From: Pseudarthrobacter siccitolerans
Lineage (GTDB): Bacteria > Actinomycetota > Actinomycetes > Actinomycetales > Micrococcaceae
NCBI RefSeq assembly: GCF_001046895.1
Contig: NZ_CAQI01000037.1
Location: forward strand, 1-53,108
Direction of reading: 5' to 3'
Length of the DNA: 53,108 bases
Positions 44,372 to 53,108 of this stretch are shown here, one piece after another (the first letter of the stretch is position 1; each line of letters starts with the position of its first letter). The notes beneath the pieces are model-generated. The model ran no database searches. It was not told where the DNA came from and saw nothing but the letters and a program-made list of their open reading frames with translations. A program made the position numbers and the translations under genes.

Positions 44372-44587
44372 TCAGACCGACTTGGACTTGGACTCCTGGA
44401 TCATCCGGCTGGCCTCGGCGTAGCGTTCCTCGATGTATTGCTCAAGCATCTTTTCCTCGACGCGCCACTGGCCCCGGCCGCCCACCTGGATGGCCTTGAG
44501 CTCACCGCTGCGCACGAGGGCGTAAGCAGCCGGGGAATTGATCTGAAGCTGTTCCGCGACATCTGCGAGCGTGAGAAACCTGGGCAT
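44372..44587 (-). CDS. Small excisionase/BldC-like HTH DNA-binding protein
   Basis: ATG 44587 with GAGGG upstream gives 71 residues: MPRFLTLADVAEQLQINSPA, then AAYALVRSGELKAIQVGGRG and QWRVEEKMLEQYIEERYAE. This is the MerR/excisionase-type winged HTH used by BldC-like and other small actinobacterial regulators. A longer open frame to 44836 lacks a start signal. It diverges from the CpaB-like gene and a DnaA box lies between them. It may regulate the neighbouring genes; no mobile element accompanies it, so excision is unlikely. Confidence 0.75.
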   Translation of the reverse strand: MPRFLTLADVAEQLQINSPAAYALVRSGELKAIQVGGRGQWRVEEKMLEQYIEERYAEASRMIQESKSKSV

Positions 44588-44625
44588 GCCCTCATTTTGC
44601 CACTGTTGGGTGTTCTTTGCTGGCG

Positions 44626-44634
44626 TTATCCACA
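44626..44634 (+). promoter_or_regulatory. Consensus DnaA box TTATCCACA
   Basis: This is an exact match to the strict DnaA-box consensus, lying between the divergent HTH and CpaB-like genes. Only one copy is seen here, so it is not an origin by itself. It could allow DnaA to act as a transcription regulator. Confidence 0.45.
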
Positions 44635-44742
44635 ATTTGACCTTGTTTGGATTTATGGCTTTTGTTCCCGGGCGCCTGCCGCAACAATGGGGAGTCGGGG
44701 TACATTGTGCAGTCCCGCTGCACATCGGGGGGAGAAAAAGTA

Positions 44743-45387
44743 ATGGTTCCTGAGTCATCTGCCACAGCGGCCAGGTTGAAAAGACCTTCCTGGAAGGATC
44801 CCCGTCTGTTGGTAGGTGTCCTCCTGGTGCTGGCATCCGTGGCCGGCGTCGTTTTCCTGGTGGGGAGTGCGGACCGGACCACAGAGGTCTATGCTGCCCG
44901 GGACGGCATCTCCGTGGGTGAAAAGCTCACGCCTGAGAATGTAGTGCGGGCCAAGGTCAGGCTGAATGAGGTGGAGTCGCAGTACATCACGGCCGAGTCG
45001 GGGCTGCCGGAAGGCGTTGTGGCAGTACAAAGAATCGGCAAGGGCCAGCTGGTGCCCAAGGCCAGCCTGGGCGCGGTTGATGAGCTTGACCGCAAGCCTG
45101 TTGCCCTGGCCATTGAGGAAACACTGCCCGCCCAGGCGGTCCCGGGCGCCAGGGTTGATGTCTGGGTGGCCCAGCCTGACGCGCGTAATGGATTCAGCGA
45201 ACCGAAACTTCTGCTTCCCGGCGCTGAGATCGCCGAGGTCACCGAGGGTACAACTGCGCTGGGATCATCCCGCACCACCGTGCTCATGGTGCTCGTCGAG
45301 GACGCGCAGATGCCTGCCCTGCTTGGTGCGCAGGCCAATGAAGCGAAGATCTCCGTGGTCTGGAATCCGGGGGGCGGCACTCGATGA
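44743..45387 (+). CDS. SAF-domain protein, CpaB/RcpC-like
   Basis: ATG 44743 follows GGGGGGAG. The 214-residue protein has one membrane helix (about 22-42) and then an SAF domain (about 47-110, VYAARDGISVGEKLTPENVV, LPEGVVAVQRIGKGQLVP). CpaB/RcpC proteins help build Flp/Tad pili and bind peptidoglycan. It overlaps the next gene (ATGA), which encodes a CpaE-like ATPase, but no pilin, secretin or TadA gene lies in the window. It could be a remnant of a Tad locus or serve another envelope role. Confidence 0.78.
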   Translation: MVPESSATAARLKRPSWKDPRLLVGVLLVLASVAGVVFLVGSADRTTEVYAARDGISVGEKLTPENVVRAKVRLNEVESQYITAESGLPEGVVAVQRIGKGQLVPKASLGAVDELDRKPVALAIEETLPAQAVPGARVDVWVAQPDARNGFSEPKLLLPGAEIAEVTEGTTALGSSRTTVLMVLVEDAQMPALLGAQANEAKISVVWNPGGGTR

Positions 45388-46640
45388 GCATTCCCGTCGT
45401 CACCGTTGGCCAGAGCCGCGAGGACCTGGTCGGCGGGCTCGAACGCCTGCATGGACCCGTGACGGTAGTGCGGAGATGTACGGAGCTTACCGAGCTGCTG
45501 GCCGCATGCCAGAGCGGCCTCGCGCGGGCTGCGGTAGTGGCGGACGGCTCCGAGGATCTGACCGCGTCCCTTGTTGACCGCCTGGGCGCAGTGGGTGTAG
45601 CCGTCATCGCACTGACCGACTCTGCCGAGGAAGCCGCCAGGCTGAGGGGGATAGGGGTGGCCTCAGCCCTGACCGGGGTTGAATCGGCGGTGCTGTCGGA
45701 CAGGATTGCCGAGGCGGTGGCATTGCTCACCGGGGACGGACCCCGCGGAGCCCACCGGAGTTCCGCGGCCGATCCCGGGGCGGCCCTCACCCCCATTGAA
45801 GTGGAATCTGCCAGCAGTCCTGACGAACCCGGTCCCGGGCGGATCATCGCGGTCTGGGGACCGGCAGGATCACCGGGCCGGACCACCGTTGCGGCGAATA
45901 TTGCCGGGGAACTGGCCGCAGAAGGCAAAAGCGTCCTCCTTGTTGATGCGGACAGTTATGGGGCGAGCATTGCTGCGGTGCTGGGCCTGATGGATGAATC
46001 CGCCGGCCTCGCCCAGGCTTGCAGGCTTGCGGACCAGGGCCTGCTGGACGCTGCCGCCTTGAAGAGGGTGGCCACTCCGGTTGCCACAAAACTCGGCTCC
46101 TTCCGTGTACTCACCGGTATCACGCGCGCGGATCGCTGGACCGAACTGCGGGCACCGGCCCTTGCCTTGGTGCTTGAACGTGCCCGCCAGATTGCCGAAG
46201 TTGTTGTGGTGGACACCGGTTTCTGCCTGGAGGCTGACGAGGAACTGAGTTTTGACACGATGGCTCCGCGGCGCAATGCAGCCACCCTTCGTTCGCTGGA
46301 GCTGGCGGACACTGTCTACGCCGTGGGAGCCGCCGATCCCGTGGGCGTGCCCCGCCTTGTCCGCGGCCTCGCCGAGCTTGAAGCCGCAGTGCCGCAGGCC
46401 GCGCCCGTCGTGGTCATGAACAAAGTCCGCTCGTCCTCGGTGGGCCGGGGCCCGGAGCGTCAACTGCAGGATGCCTGGGCACGGTACGGCCCGGCGTCGG
46501 AAGTCAAAGCCTTCCTGCCGGACGACGCAGCGGCGGCGGACGCGGCGCTGCTCGGAGGCTCCCTGCTGCTCGAGGCTGCCCCGGATTCTCCGCTTCGCCG
46601 CGCCATCGCCGCCCTTGTTTGTGCACCTGCCCAGCAATAA
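45384..46640 (+). CDS. CpaE-like P-loop ATPase, Walker A lysine replaced by Arg
   Basis: The 418-residue protein has an N-terminal receiver-like domain (about 1-115, without the phosphorylation triad) and a C-terminal MinD/ParA-type ATPase fold (about 153-350): IIAVWGPAGSPGRTTVAANI, VLLVDADSYGASIAAVLGL, and VVVVDTGFCLEADEEL. The usual KGGxGKT lysines are replaced: Ala161 stands for the signature Lys and Arg166 for the P-loop Lys. This variant recurs in actinobacterial CpaE-like proteins as I recall them. ATP hydrolysis is therefore doubtful. The gene is translationally coupled to the CpaB-like gene. The role may be polar localisation or pilus assembly; neither is shown. Confidence 0.78.
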   Translation: MSIPVVTVGQSREDLVGGLERLHGPVTVVRRCTELTELLAACQSGLARAAVVADGSEDLTASLVDRLGAVGVAVIALTDSAEEAARLRGIGVASALTGVESAVLSDRIAEAVALLTGDGPRGAHRSSAADPGAALTPIEVESASSPDEPGPGRIIAVWGPAGSPGRTTVAANIAGELAAEGKSVLLVDADSYGASIAAVLGLMDESAGLAQACRLADQGLLDAAALKRVATPVATKLGSFRVLTGITRADRWTELRAPALALVLERARQIAEVVVVDTGFCLEADEELSFDTMAPRRNAATLRSLELADTVYAVGAADPVGVPRLVRGLAELEAAVPQAAPVVVMNKVRSSSVGRGPERQLQDAWARYGPASEVKAFLPDDAAAADAALLGGSLLLEAAPDSPLRRAIAALVCAPAQQ

Positions 46641-46704
46641 TCTAAAACCTCTGTATTTTCTTCCACAGCAAGGCGGAAACTAAAAGACTAGGCTCGCCGT
46701 AAGA

Positions 46705-46720
46705 GCTGCAACGATGCAGC
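46705..46720. promoter_or_regulatory. Inverted repeat upstream of glutamate dehydrogenase gene
   Basis: GCTGCA-ACGA-TGCAGC forms a perfect 6-bp inverted repeat 28 bases before the gdh start, between candidate -10 sequences (TAGGCT at 46689-46694) and the ribosome site. It could be an operator or a small leader hairpin. Confidence 0.3.
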
Positions 46721-46747
46721 GAAGACTTGTGATGGAGGCGTTTGTCG

Positions 46748-49700
46748 ATGTCGTCTGGATCCAGCGTGGAGGATCAGCCCCTTTCCATTGAAGGCCGTGA
46801 AGGCTTTCTCGGGGACTACTATGAGCACCTGGCCGAAGAGGACGCCCGGAGTTACACCGGGGACGTACTGACCACCCGGGCGGAAAGGCACCGCAGCGCC
46901 GCTTCCGTCCGGAAACCCGGCCAGGCGAACATCTCCATCGAAGATGAGGAAGACAGCAGCGTGGTCTTCGTTATCACAGACGACATGCCCTTCCTTGTCG
47001 ATTCCGTCAACGCAGAGCTGGTCCGCCAGCACGCGGCCATCAGGCTGGTGGTCCACCCCTTGTTTGTAGCCGCCCGCAACAGGGAAACCGGCGCGCTGGT
47101 GAAGGTTAATAAGGTTCCCTCCCATATCGGCATCTCCAGCGGTGACACCGCTGCCATGCCCAACCTGTCCCACCTCATCGCCCAGGGTGAAAACGCCTCG
47201 TACATGGAGTCGTGGATCGCCGTTGAGATCAACCGCGTCTCCGATGAAGTGAAGGCCTCGCTCCTGGAAGGCCTGCGCCGGGTTCTCAATGACGTCCGGG
47301 CGGCGGTTGAAGACTGGCCCAAGATGCGCCAGAAAGCGCTCGAAATCGCCGAGAATTTGGACAAGGTGGCCAACCCTGCGCAGATTGCCGAGCTGCGCCA
47401 GGCGAAGGACCTGCTGCACTGGCTGGACGACGGCAACTTCACTTTCCTGGGCTACCGCGAATACGACCTGCTCAACGTGGACGGGGAAGACGTCCTGGAA
47501 CTGCGCGAAGACAGCGGCCTGGGACTGCTGCGCGCAGCCGCGGATTCACCGCATATCCAGCACCTGACGGACACCGGCAGGAAGAAAGCCCGCGAAAAGC
47601 GTGCCCTTGTCATCACGAAAGCCAACTCGCGCTCCACGGTCCACCGCTCCGCATACCTCGACTACATCGGCATCAAGAGTTTCGACGCGGCAGGCAACGT
47701 CAACGGTGAGCAGCGCTTTATCGGCCTTTTCGCCACCAGCGCCTACACCGGCTCCGTCCGCAGCATCCCGATCGTCCGGGAAAAGGTCGACGCCGTCCTG
47801 AACAGCGCCGGCTTCCCGCCGGACTCGCACTCGGGCAAGGACCTCCTGGGCATCCTGGAGACCTACCCCAGGGACGAACTCTTCCAGATCGAGGTCCCGG
47901 ACCTCGCCGCCACAGCCCTGGGAATCCAGAAACTGCAGGAGCGCCGGCGCACCCGGCTTTTCCTGCGGCCCGATATTTACGGACGCTTTATGTCCGCGGT
48001 GGTCTACCTTCCCAGGGACAGATACACCACGAACGTCCGGCTCCGCATCGAGCAGGAACTGCGCGAAACCTTCCAGGCCGTGTCCATCGACTACGAGGCG
48101 CGGATGACGGAATCTGCACTCGCCAGGCTCTTCTTCCGCATCCGCCTGCCCAAAGGTGCCGACGTCAGCCATGTGAACACAGAGGAACTGGAAAAGCGGC
48201 TCGTGTTGGCCGCCCGCTCCTGGAGTGAGGGCATCGCCGAAGTTTTGCGCGAAGGCCGGGACGTCGCTGAGGCCAAGGAGCTTGCAGCCATCTGGTCCGA
48301 AGCCTTTCCGGCAAGTTACCGGGTGGACTATGAAGTTGAGGACGCCCTTGAGGACATCGCCCGCTTCGAAAAATATGGTGCAGCCGCGGAACGGACGGCA
48401 GGAGCGAAGCAGGAACGCCCGGGCGTCCACGTTTACCTGCCCGAAGGTGCGGGGGCGACGCTGGAGGAGGACGCCCGGGTCAAGCTCTACATGCTGGAGC
48501 CAAAGAGCCTGAGCCAGATCCTGCCCTTCTTCCACAACCTTGGCCTGGAGGTGCTCGACGAGCGCCCGTTCGAGATCGAGACGGCGGACCGCCGCGACTT
48601 CTTCCTGTATGACCTCGGCCTGAAGTACCCGGCAGGGGTTGATCCGCTGGCCACCAACGAGCTGTTGGCCGATTCGTTCGGTGCCGCCGTGACCGGCGCT
48701 GCCGAGTCCGACGCTTTTGACAGGCTGGCCCTCCGGGAGGGACTGCAGTGGCGCCAGATCACGGTGCTGCGCGCCTACGCCCGGTACATGCGCCAGATGG
48801 GCAACGCCAATTCCTTCGGTTTTATGGCGGACACGCTGCTCGCGAATCCGGACGTGACCAGGGGCCTCAGCGCTCTGTTCGCCGCCCGGTTCGATCCGTC
48901 GCTGAGCGAAGACCAGCGGGTTGAGGCCCAGGCATCGGTGCGTTCAGAACTGGCCGAGGCCATCGAAAAAGTTGCCACCCTGGATGCGGACCGCGTCCTG
49001 CGGACCTTCCTCAACCTGATCGAATCCACACTCCGGACCAACTTCTACCAGTACAAGCCGCACCTAAGCTTCAAGCTGGATCCGGCGCAGATCAAGGGGC
49101 TGCCCTTCCCGCGCCCCATGTTCGAAATCTGGGTCTACGCCCCCCGCGTCGAGGGCGTCCATCTCCGGTTCGGCAAGGTGGCCCGCGGCGGCCTGCGCTG
49201 GTCCGACCGGCGTGAAGATTTCCGCACCGAAGTCCTGGGCCTGGTGAAGGCCCAGACGGTGAAGAACGCGGTCATCGTGCCCACCGGTGCCAAGGGTGGT
49301 TTCTTCGCCAAACAGCTCCCGGATCCCTCAGTGGACCGCGCCGCGTGGATGGCCGAAGGCATCGAAAGCTACAAGACGTTCATCCGCGGCCTGCTCGACC
49401 TCACCGACAACCTCCTGACGGAAGGCGGCCGCGAGCGGCTCGTCCCGCCGTCGGACGTTGTCCGGCACGACGACGACGATTCCTACCTCGTGGTGGCGGC
49501 CGACAAGGGAACCGCAACCTTCTCAGACATCGCCAACGGGCTGGCCGCCGAATACGGTTTCTGGCTCGGGGATGCCTTTGCATCCGGCGGATCGGTGGGA
49601 TACGACCACAAGGCCATGGGCATCACCGCCCGGGGCGCCTGGGAATCTGTAAAGCGCCACTTCAGCGAGCTTGACCTGGACACGCAGACGCAGCCGTTCA

Positions 49701-51601
49701 GCGTGGTGGGTGTGGGGGACATGTCCGGCGATGTGTTCGGCAACGGCATGCTCCTTTCCCGCCATATCCGGCTGGTTGCGGCCTTTGACCACCGCCACAT
49801 CTTCCTCGACCCCAACCCGGACGAGGAGACCTCGTTTGTGGAGCGGCAGCGGTTGTTCGAACTGCCCAGGTCTTCGTGGGACGACTACAACAAGTCCCTC
49901 ATCAGCGAAGGCGGCGGCGTGTTCCCGCGCCAGGCGAAGTCGATTCCGGTGTCGGCCCAGGTCCGGGCTGCCCTGGGACTGCCTGCGGACACCACCGAAC
50001 TCAGCCCCCCCGAACTCCTCCGCGCCATCCTGCTGGCGCCTGCGGACCTGCTGTACAACGGCGGCATCGGAACCTACATCAAGGCGAGCACTGAAACCAA
50101 TGCCTCGGTAGGGGACAAGGCCAACGATGCGATCCGCGTGGACGGCAAGGACCTGCGCGTCAAGGTAGTCGGCGAAGGCGGAAACCTTGGCATGACGCAG
50201 CGTGGCCGTATTGAGGCTGCGCTGCAGGGGGTCATCCTTAACACGGATGCCATCGATAACTCTGCCGGCGTGGACTGCTCGGACCACGAGGTCAACATCA
50301 AGATCTTCGTGGACCGGATGGTGGCTGCCGGGAAGCTGTCCGCCGAAGAGCGCGCCGGGTTCCTTGCCTCGATGACCGACGAGGTGGGCCGGCTCGTCCT
50401 TGAGGACAACATCGACCAGAACATCCTGCTGCTGAACGACCGTACCCGCGTGGCCGAGTGGAGCCCGAGCTACGAACGCCTGATGGACTGGCTGGAGAAG
50501 AAGGCCGACCTGAACCGGGAGCTTGAGGCGCTGCCCACCACGGCCGAGCTGCAGGAACGGCTGCAGCAGGGCCAGGGCCTGACCTCGCCGGAGCTGTCGG
50601 TGCTTGCCGCCTACGCCAAGATTGAACTGGCCTCCGCGCTGCGCGACAGCGACCTCGCCGACGACCCGTGGTTTAGGAAGACGCTGCGCGCCTACTTCCC
50701 GGAGCAGCTGCGCGATCGCTTCGACGCGGAGCTGGACACGCATCCGCTGCGCCGCGAAATCATCGCCACGGTAGTGGCGAACGACATGATCAACCTTGGC
50801 GGTATCACCTTCGCCTTCCGGACCATGGAAGAGACTTCGGCTTCGGAAGTTGCCGTGGCGAAAGCCTTCGTCGCCCTGCGCGAGGTTTACGAGCTGGACG
50901 CGATGGTTGAGGAACTGAACAGCCTGCCGGCGTCGTTCCCCACCGAACAGTGGAGCACCGTCCACCTGGACATCCGGCGGCTGCTCGACCGCGCAGTCCG
51001 GTGGCTGCTGGGACAGGGCGGCGTTACCCGGCCCATTGCCGACGTTGTGGAGGAATTCAAGCCCCTCGTCGACCCGATGCGGGCCCGCCTGCTGGACTAC
51101 CTGCGCGGCGACGACCGGGACAGGGTAGCCGGCTGGCTTGAGACGGCGCGCGAGTGGGAGCTTCCCGAAGGGCTGGCCCTGCGGTGGGCGGAGCTCTTCG
51201 AGAGCTTTGTCCTGCTGGACATCGCGAAGATTGCGCGGGCGCGCAAGAATCCGGTGGAGGAGATTGCAGCGGTCTACTACACCGTATTCAACCGGTTCCA
51301 TGCGGATTCGCTCCTGGAACGGATCAGCAGCCTGCCGCGGCAGGACCGGTGGCAGGCCCTGGCCAGGGCGGCCTTGCGCGATGACCTGTACTCCACAGTC
51401 TCGGACATGACGACGGCGGTGCTGGACGCCACCGCGGCCGGCGACTCACCGGAAGCGCGGCTCAAGGACTGGGAAGCGCAGAACGCGGAGCAGCTCGGCC
51501 GGGCGAAGAGCATGTTCGATGAGGTCAATGCCCTCGAGGCCGACGATATGGCTTCACTATCGGTAGCATTGAGGCTCTTGAGGTCAATCGTCCGACGCTA
51601 G
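46748..51601 (+). CDS. gdh: NAD-dependent glutamate dehydrogenase, 180-kDa class
   Basis: The 1617-residue enzyme oxidatively deaminates glutamate to 2-oxoglutarate with NAD. It matches the large NAD-GDH class of Streptomyces and mycobacteria (Rv2476c type) in length and order: regulatory ACT/PAS-like N-terminal region, then the catalytic domain with KNAVIVPTGAKGGFFAKQLP around residues 838-857 and the nucleotide-binding stretch VVGVGDMSGDVFGNGML. ATG 46748 is nine bases after GGAGG; a TTG at 46742 is possible but too close. It stands alone, 108 bases after the CpaE-like gene. The gene feeds nitrogen and carbon catabolism. Confidence 0.95.
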   Translation: MSSGSSVEDQPLSIEGREGFLGDYYEHLAEEDARSYTGDVLTTRAERHRSAASVRKPGQANISIEDEEDSSVVFVITDDMPFLVDSVNAELVRQHAAIRLVVHPLFVAARNRETGALVKVNKVPSHIGISSGDTAAMPNLSHLIAQGENASYMESWIAVEINRVSDEVKASLLEGLRRVLNDVRAAVEDWPKMRQKALEIAENLDKVANPAQIAELRQAKDLLHWLDDGNFTFLGYREYDLLNVDGEDVLELREDSGLGLLRAAADSPHIQHLTDTGRKKAREKRALVITKANSRSTVHRSAYLDYIGIKSFDAAGNVNGEQRFIGLFATSAYTGSVRSIPIVREKVDAVLNSAGFPPDSHSGKDLLGILETYPRDELFQIEVPDLAATALGIQKLQERRRTRLFLRPDIYGRFMSAVVYLPRDRYTTNVRLRIEQELRETFQAVSIDYEARMTESALARLFFRIRLPKGADVSHVNTEELEKRLVLAARSWSEGIAEVLREGRDVAEAKELAAIWSEAFPASYRVDYEVEDALEDIARFEKYGAAAERTAGAKQERPGVHVYLPEGAGATLEEDARVKLYMLEPKSLSQILPFFHNLGLEVLDERPFEIETADRRDFFLYDLGLKYPAGVDPLATNELLADSFGAAVTGAAESDAFDRLALREGLQWRQITVLRAYARYMRQMGNANSFGFMADTLLANPDVTRGLSALFAARFDPSLSEDQRVEAQASVRSELAEAIEKVATLDADRVLRTFLNLIESTLRTNFYQYKPHLSFKLDPAQIKGLPFPRPMFEIWVYAPRVEGVHLRFGKVARGGLRWSDRREDFRTEVLGLVKAQTVKNAVIVPTGAKGGFFAKQLPDPSVDRAAWMAEGIESYKTFIRGLLDLTDNLLTEGGRERLVPPSDVVRHDDDDSYLVVAADKGTATFSDIANGLAAEYGFWLGDAFASGGSVGYDHKAMGITARGAWESVKRHFSELDLDTQTQPFSVVGVGDMSGDVFGNGMLLSRHIRLVAAFDHRHIFLDPNPDEETSFVERQRLFELPRSSWDDYNKSLISEGGGVFPRQAKSIPVSAQVRAALGLPADTTELSPPELLRAILLAPADLLYNGGIGTYIKASTETNASVGDKANDAIRVDGKDLRVKVVGEGGNLGMTQRGRIEAALQGVILNTDAIDNSAGVDCSDHEVNIKIFVDRMVAAGKLSAEERAGFLASMTDEVGRLVLEDNIDQNILLLNDRTRVAEWSPSYERLMDWLEKKADLNRELEALPTTAELQERLQQGQGLTSPELSVLAAYAKIELASALRDSDLADDPWFRKTLRAYFPEQLRDRFDAELDTHPLRREIIATVVANDMINLGGITFAFRTMEETSASEVAVAKAFVALREVYELDAMVEELNSLPASFPTEQWSTVHLDIRRLLDRAVRWLLGQGGVTRPIADVVEEFKPLVDPMRARLLDYLRGDDRDRVAGWLETAREWELPEGLALRWAELFESFVLLDIAKIARARKNPVEEIAAVYYTVFNRFHADSLLERISSLPRQDRWQALARAALRDDLYSTVSDMTTAVLDATAAGDSPEARLKDWEAQNAEQLGRAKSMFDEVNALEADDMASLSVALRLLRSIVRR

Positions 51602-51629
51602 CCTATGCTGCGTCGCAAATGGAGGTGCA

Positions 51630-53096
51630 GTGGCAATCTTTACGGACCCTATCAGGGAACACGCTGATTTCGGGCCGGGCGATGCCGAATGGCTGCACCT
51701 CCTGGTGGGGGACTGGCAGATGGTCGCGGACCTGGCGTTCGCGGACCTGGCGCTGTGGTTCCCCCACCCCGACCACGGGTATGTGGCGCTGGCGCACGTC
51801 CGGCCATCCACCACCCATACGGTGTTCCACGGCGACTTCGTGGGCGAACCCATCCGCTCGGACCTCCAGCCGCTGGTGGACAAGGCCTGGAACAGCCGTT
51901 CCATCGAACGCTCCAGTGAAACCAACTGGAGCAGCGAGATGGCGCTCCGCGTTGAGGCTGTGCCCATGGTCCGGAACGGGCGCACCCTGGCCGTGGTCAC
52001 CACGCACATGGACCTGTCGAGTTCGCGCATGCCTTCACGGCTGGAACTGACGTACCGGCAGTGCGCCTACGATCTGCTGCGGATGGGCACCTTGGGGCTG
52101 TGGCCGGACTTCGCGTCACCCACAGGTTCCCGCCGCGGCGCGCCCCGTGTGGGGGACGGGCTCATCAGGCTGGACGCCGAGGGTGTGGTGCAGTACGCAA
52201 GCCCCAACGGGGTCTCCGCTTTCCGGCGCCTGGGTGACGGGGAATCGCTGGAGGGACGCTCGCTGGCCGAGGTCACGGCAAACCTGCTGAAGGACCGCCG
52301 GATGGTGGACGAAACCTTGCCCCTGGTAGTAACCGGCCGGATGCCGTGGCGCAGTGAGATCGAGTCCCGCGGCGTGAGCCTGTCACTGCGGGCAATTCCA
52401 CTGCGTGATGAGCAGCAGCGCTTCGGCGCGCTGGTCCTCTGCCGCGACGTGTCCGAACTCCGGCGGCGCGAGATGGAACTCGTGACCAAAGATGCCACCA
52501 TCCGCGAGATCCACCACCGCGTCAAAAACAACCTGCAGACCGTTGCCGCACTGCTGCGGATGCAATCCCGCCGAATGGTCAGCGATGAAGCGAAACAGGG
52601 GCTCGAGCAGGCGATGCGCCGGGTGGCAACCATTGCGCTGGTTCATGAGACCCTGTCCCAGGGCCTCACACAGAGCGTGGACTTTGACGAACTGATCGGG
52701 CGGCAGTTCCGGCTTTCCGCTGAAGTGGCTTCGCCATCGCAACAGGTCCGGACCGAGCGTTCAGGCCTGTTCGGAGAATTGCCGAGTGATTTTGCCACTC
52801 CACTGGCGCTGGTGATCAATGAACTCGTCACCAATGCTGTGGAGCATGGCCTGGAAGGGCGGGCGGGAACAGTCTGGCTTCTTGCCGACCGCTCCGAAGG
52901 GGACGACGGCGAGGAGCTCACTGTGACGATTGCCGACGACGGGGTGGGCCTTCCTGACACACCCCACGTAGAGGGTCTTGGCCTGCAGATCGTACGCACG
53001 CTGGTCACCAGTGAACTTGGCGGGAGCATCCAGTGGCTTCCACGTGAAGGTGGCGGCACTGCGGTCCAGATCCGGCTGGTCCTTCCGGCCAAGTAA
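51630..53096 (+). CDS. pdtaS: Sensor histidine kinase, PdtaS-like
   Basis: The 488-residue soluble kinase has an N-terminal GAF-like region (about 1-140), a PAS domain (about 170-285), a HisKA_2 dimerisation domain with the phospho-site HHRVKNNLQTVAALLRMQSR (about 294-313), and HATPase_c with NELVTNAVEHGLEG and DDGVGLPD. No membrane helix is seen. In mycobacteria PdtaS signals through PdtaR, an ANTAR RNA-binding regulator; PdtaR is not in this window. GTG 51630 follows GGAGG. TATGCT at 51604-51609 could be a -10. The gene ends 12 bases before the window edge and is complete. Confidence 0.92.
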   Translation: MAIFTDPIREHADFGPGDAEWLHLLVGDWQMVADLAFADLALWFPHPDHGYVALAHVRPSTTHTVFHGDFVGEPIRSDLQPLVDKAWNSRSIERSSETNWSSEMALRVEAVPMVRNGRTLAVVTTHMDLSSSRMPSRLELTYRQCAYDLLRMGTLGLWPDFASPTGSRRGAPRVGDGLIRLDAEGVVQYASPNGVSAFRRLGDGESLEGRSLAEVTANLLKDRRMVDETLPLVVTGRMPWRSEIESRGVSLSLRAIPLRDEQQRFGALVLCRDVSELRRREMELVTKDATIREIHHRVKNNLQTVAALLRMQSRRMVSDEAKQGLEQAMRRVATIALVHETLSQGLTQSVDFDELIGRQFRLSAEVASPSQQVRTERSGLFGELPSDFATPLALVINELVTNAVEHGLEGRAGTVWLLADRSEGDDGEELTVTIADDGVGLPDTPHVEGLGLQIVRTLVTSELGGSIQWLPREGGGTAVQIRLVLPAK

Positions 53097-53108
53097 CCGG
53101 CGACAAAC

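Noticed and set aside
44372..44587. Mobile-element excisionase
   Set aside because: The fold resembles excisionases, but no integrase, attachment site or shift in composition is nearby; a BldC-like regulator is more likely.
49523..51301. A 592-codon open frame antisense to gdh
   Set aside because: No start signal or domain; the sense frame is a conserved NAD-GDH.
1..53108. tRNA, rRNA, CRISPR arrays, insertion sequences or prophage genes
   Set aside because: No cloverleaf-like sequence, direct-repeat/spacer array, transposase or integrase was found in the reading.

Overview
The window is about 53 kb of GC-rich chromosomal DNA from an actinobacterium. It is most like an Arthrobacter/Pseudarthrobacter-type member of the Micrococcales. 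The evidence is gene content and gene order: mtrA-mtrB-lpqB, a PdtaS-type sensor kinase, a 180-kDa-class NAD-glutamate dehydrogenase, a SigK/RskA-type pair, a cysteine desulfurase-mnmA-MetE-like neighbourhood, and many GTG and TTG starts. Genus assignment is inference. The region reads as conserved core chromosome: I found no tRNA, rRNA, CRISPR array, insertion sequence, integrase or phage gene, and no intergenic gap longer than about 300 bases.

Layout. 1-7.5 kb: an orphan membrane b-type cytochrome, a DNA photolyase, a PspA protein, a large secreted TPM-domain protein and an HtrA-type serine protease, which together look like an envelope-stress and repair block. 7.7-12.6 kb: electron-transfer flavoprotein genes etfB-etfA followed by a PIG-L deacetylase, then a convergent ECF sigma/anti-sigma pair and a tRNA methyltransferase. 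12.6-15.6 kb: a J-domain protein, a putative lipoprotein, and a divergent DoxX/cysteine-rich HTH regulator pair with a palindromic operator between them. 15.6-18.2 kb: cysteine desulfurase and mnmA, the sulfur relay for tRNA 2-thiouridine. 18.4-24 kb: a peptide-type ABC importer (lipoprotein, two permeases, a double-NBD ATPase). 24-25.5 kb: chorismate mutase overlapping a MetE-like protein that lacks the usual zinc ligands.

25.5-31.7 kb: a tightly overlapped minus-strand operon of glycerophosphodiesterase-type membrane protein, DUF4129, DUF4350, MoxR ATPase and DUF58, probably continuing into a DUF4166 gene. Divergent from it, 31.9-37.2 kb carries mtrA-mtrB-lpqB and a ComF-like phosphoribosyltransferase. 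Then come long-form hibernation factor hpf, a YcaQ/AlkX-type glycosylase and secA. 42-46.6 kb is a set of small, poorly characterised actinobacterial genes: Rv3235-family, LysM membrane protein, a possible Sm-fold protein, an excisionase-like HTH protein, and a SAF/CpaB plus CpaE-like pair. The window closes with NAD-glutamate dehydrogenase and a PdtaS-like histidine kinase.

The window holds no obvious new defence or mobile system. The best leads are the uncharacterised MoxR operon with its DUF4166 tail, the MetE-like protein without zinc ligands, the orphan CpaB/CpaE-like pair whose Walker A lysine is an arginine, the DoxX/Cys-regulator pair with its operator, a 10-bp-phased triple repeat at 43635-43661, and several promoters placed so that the transcript would start at the start codon (leaderless genes).
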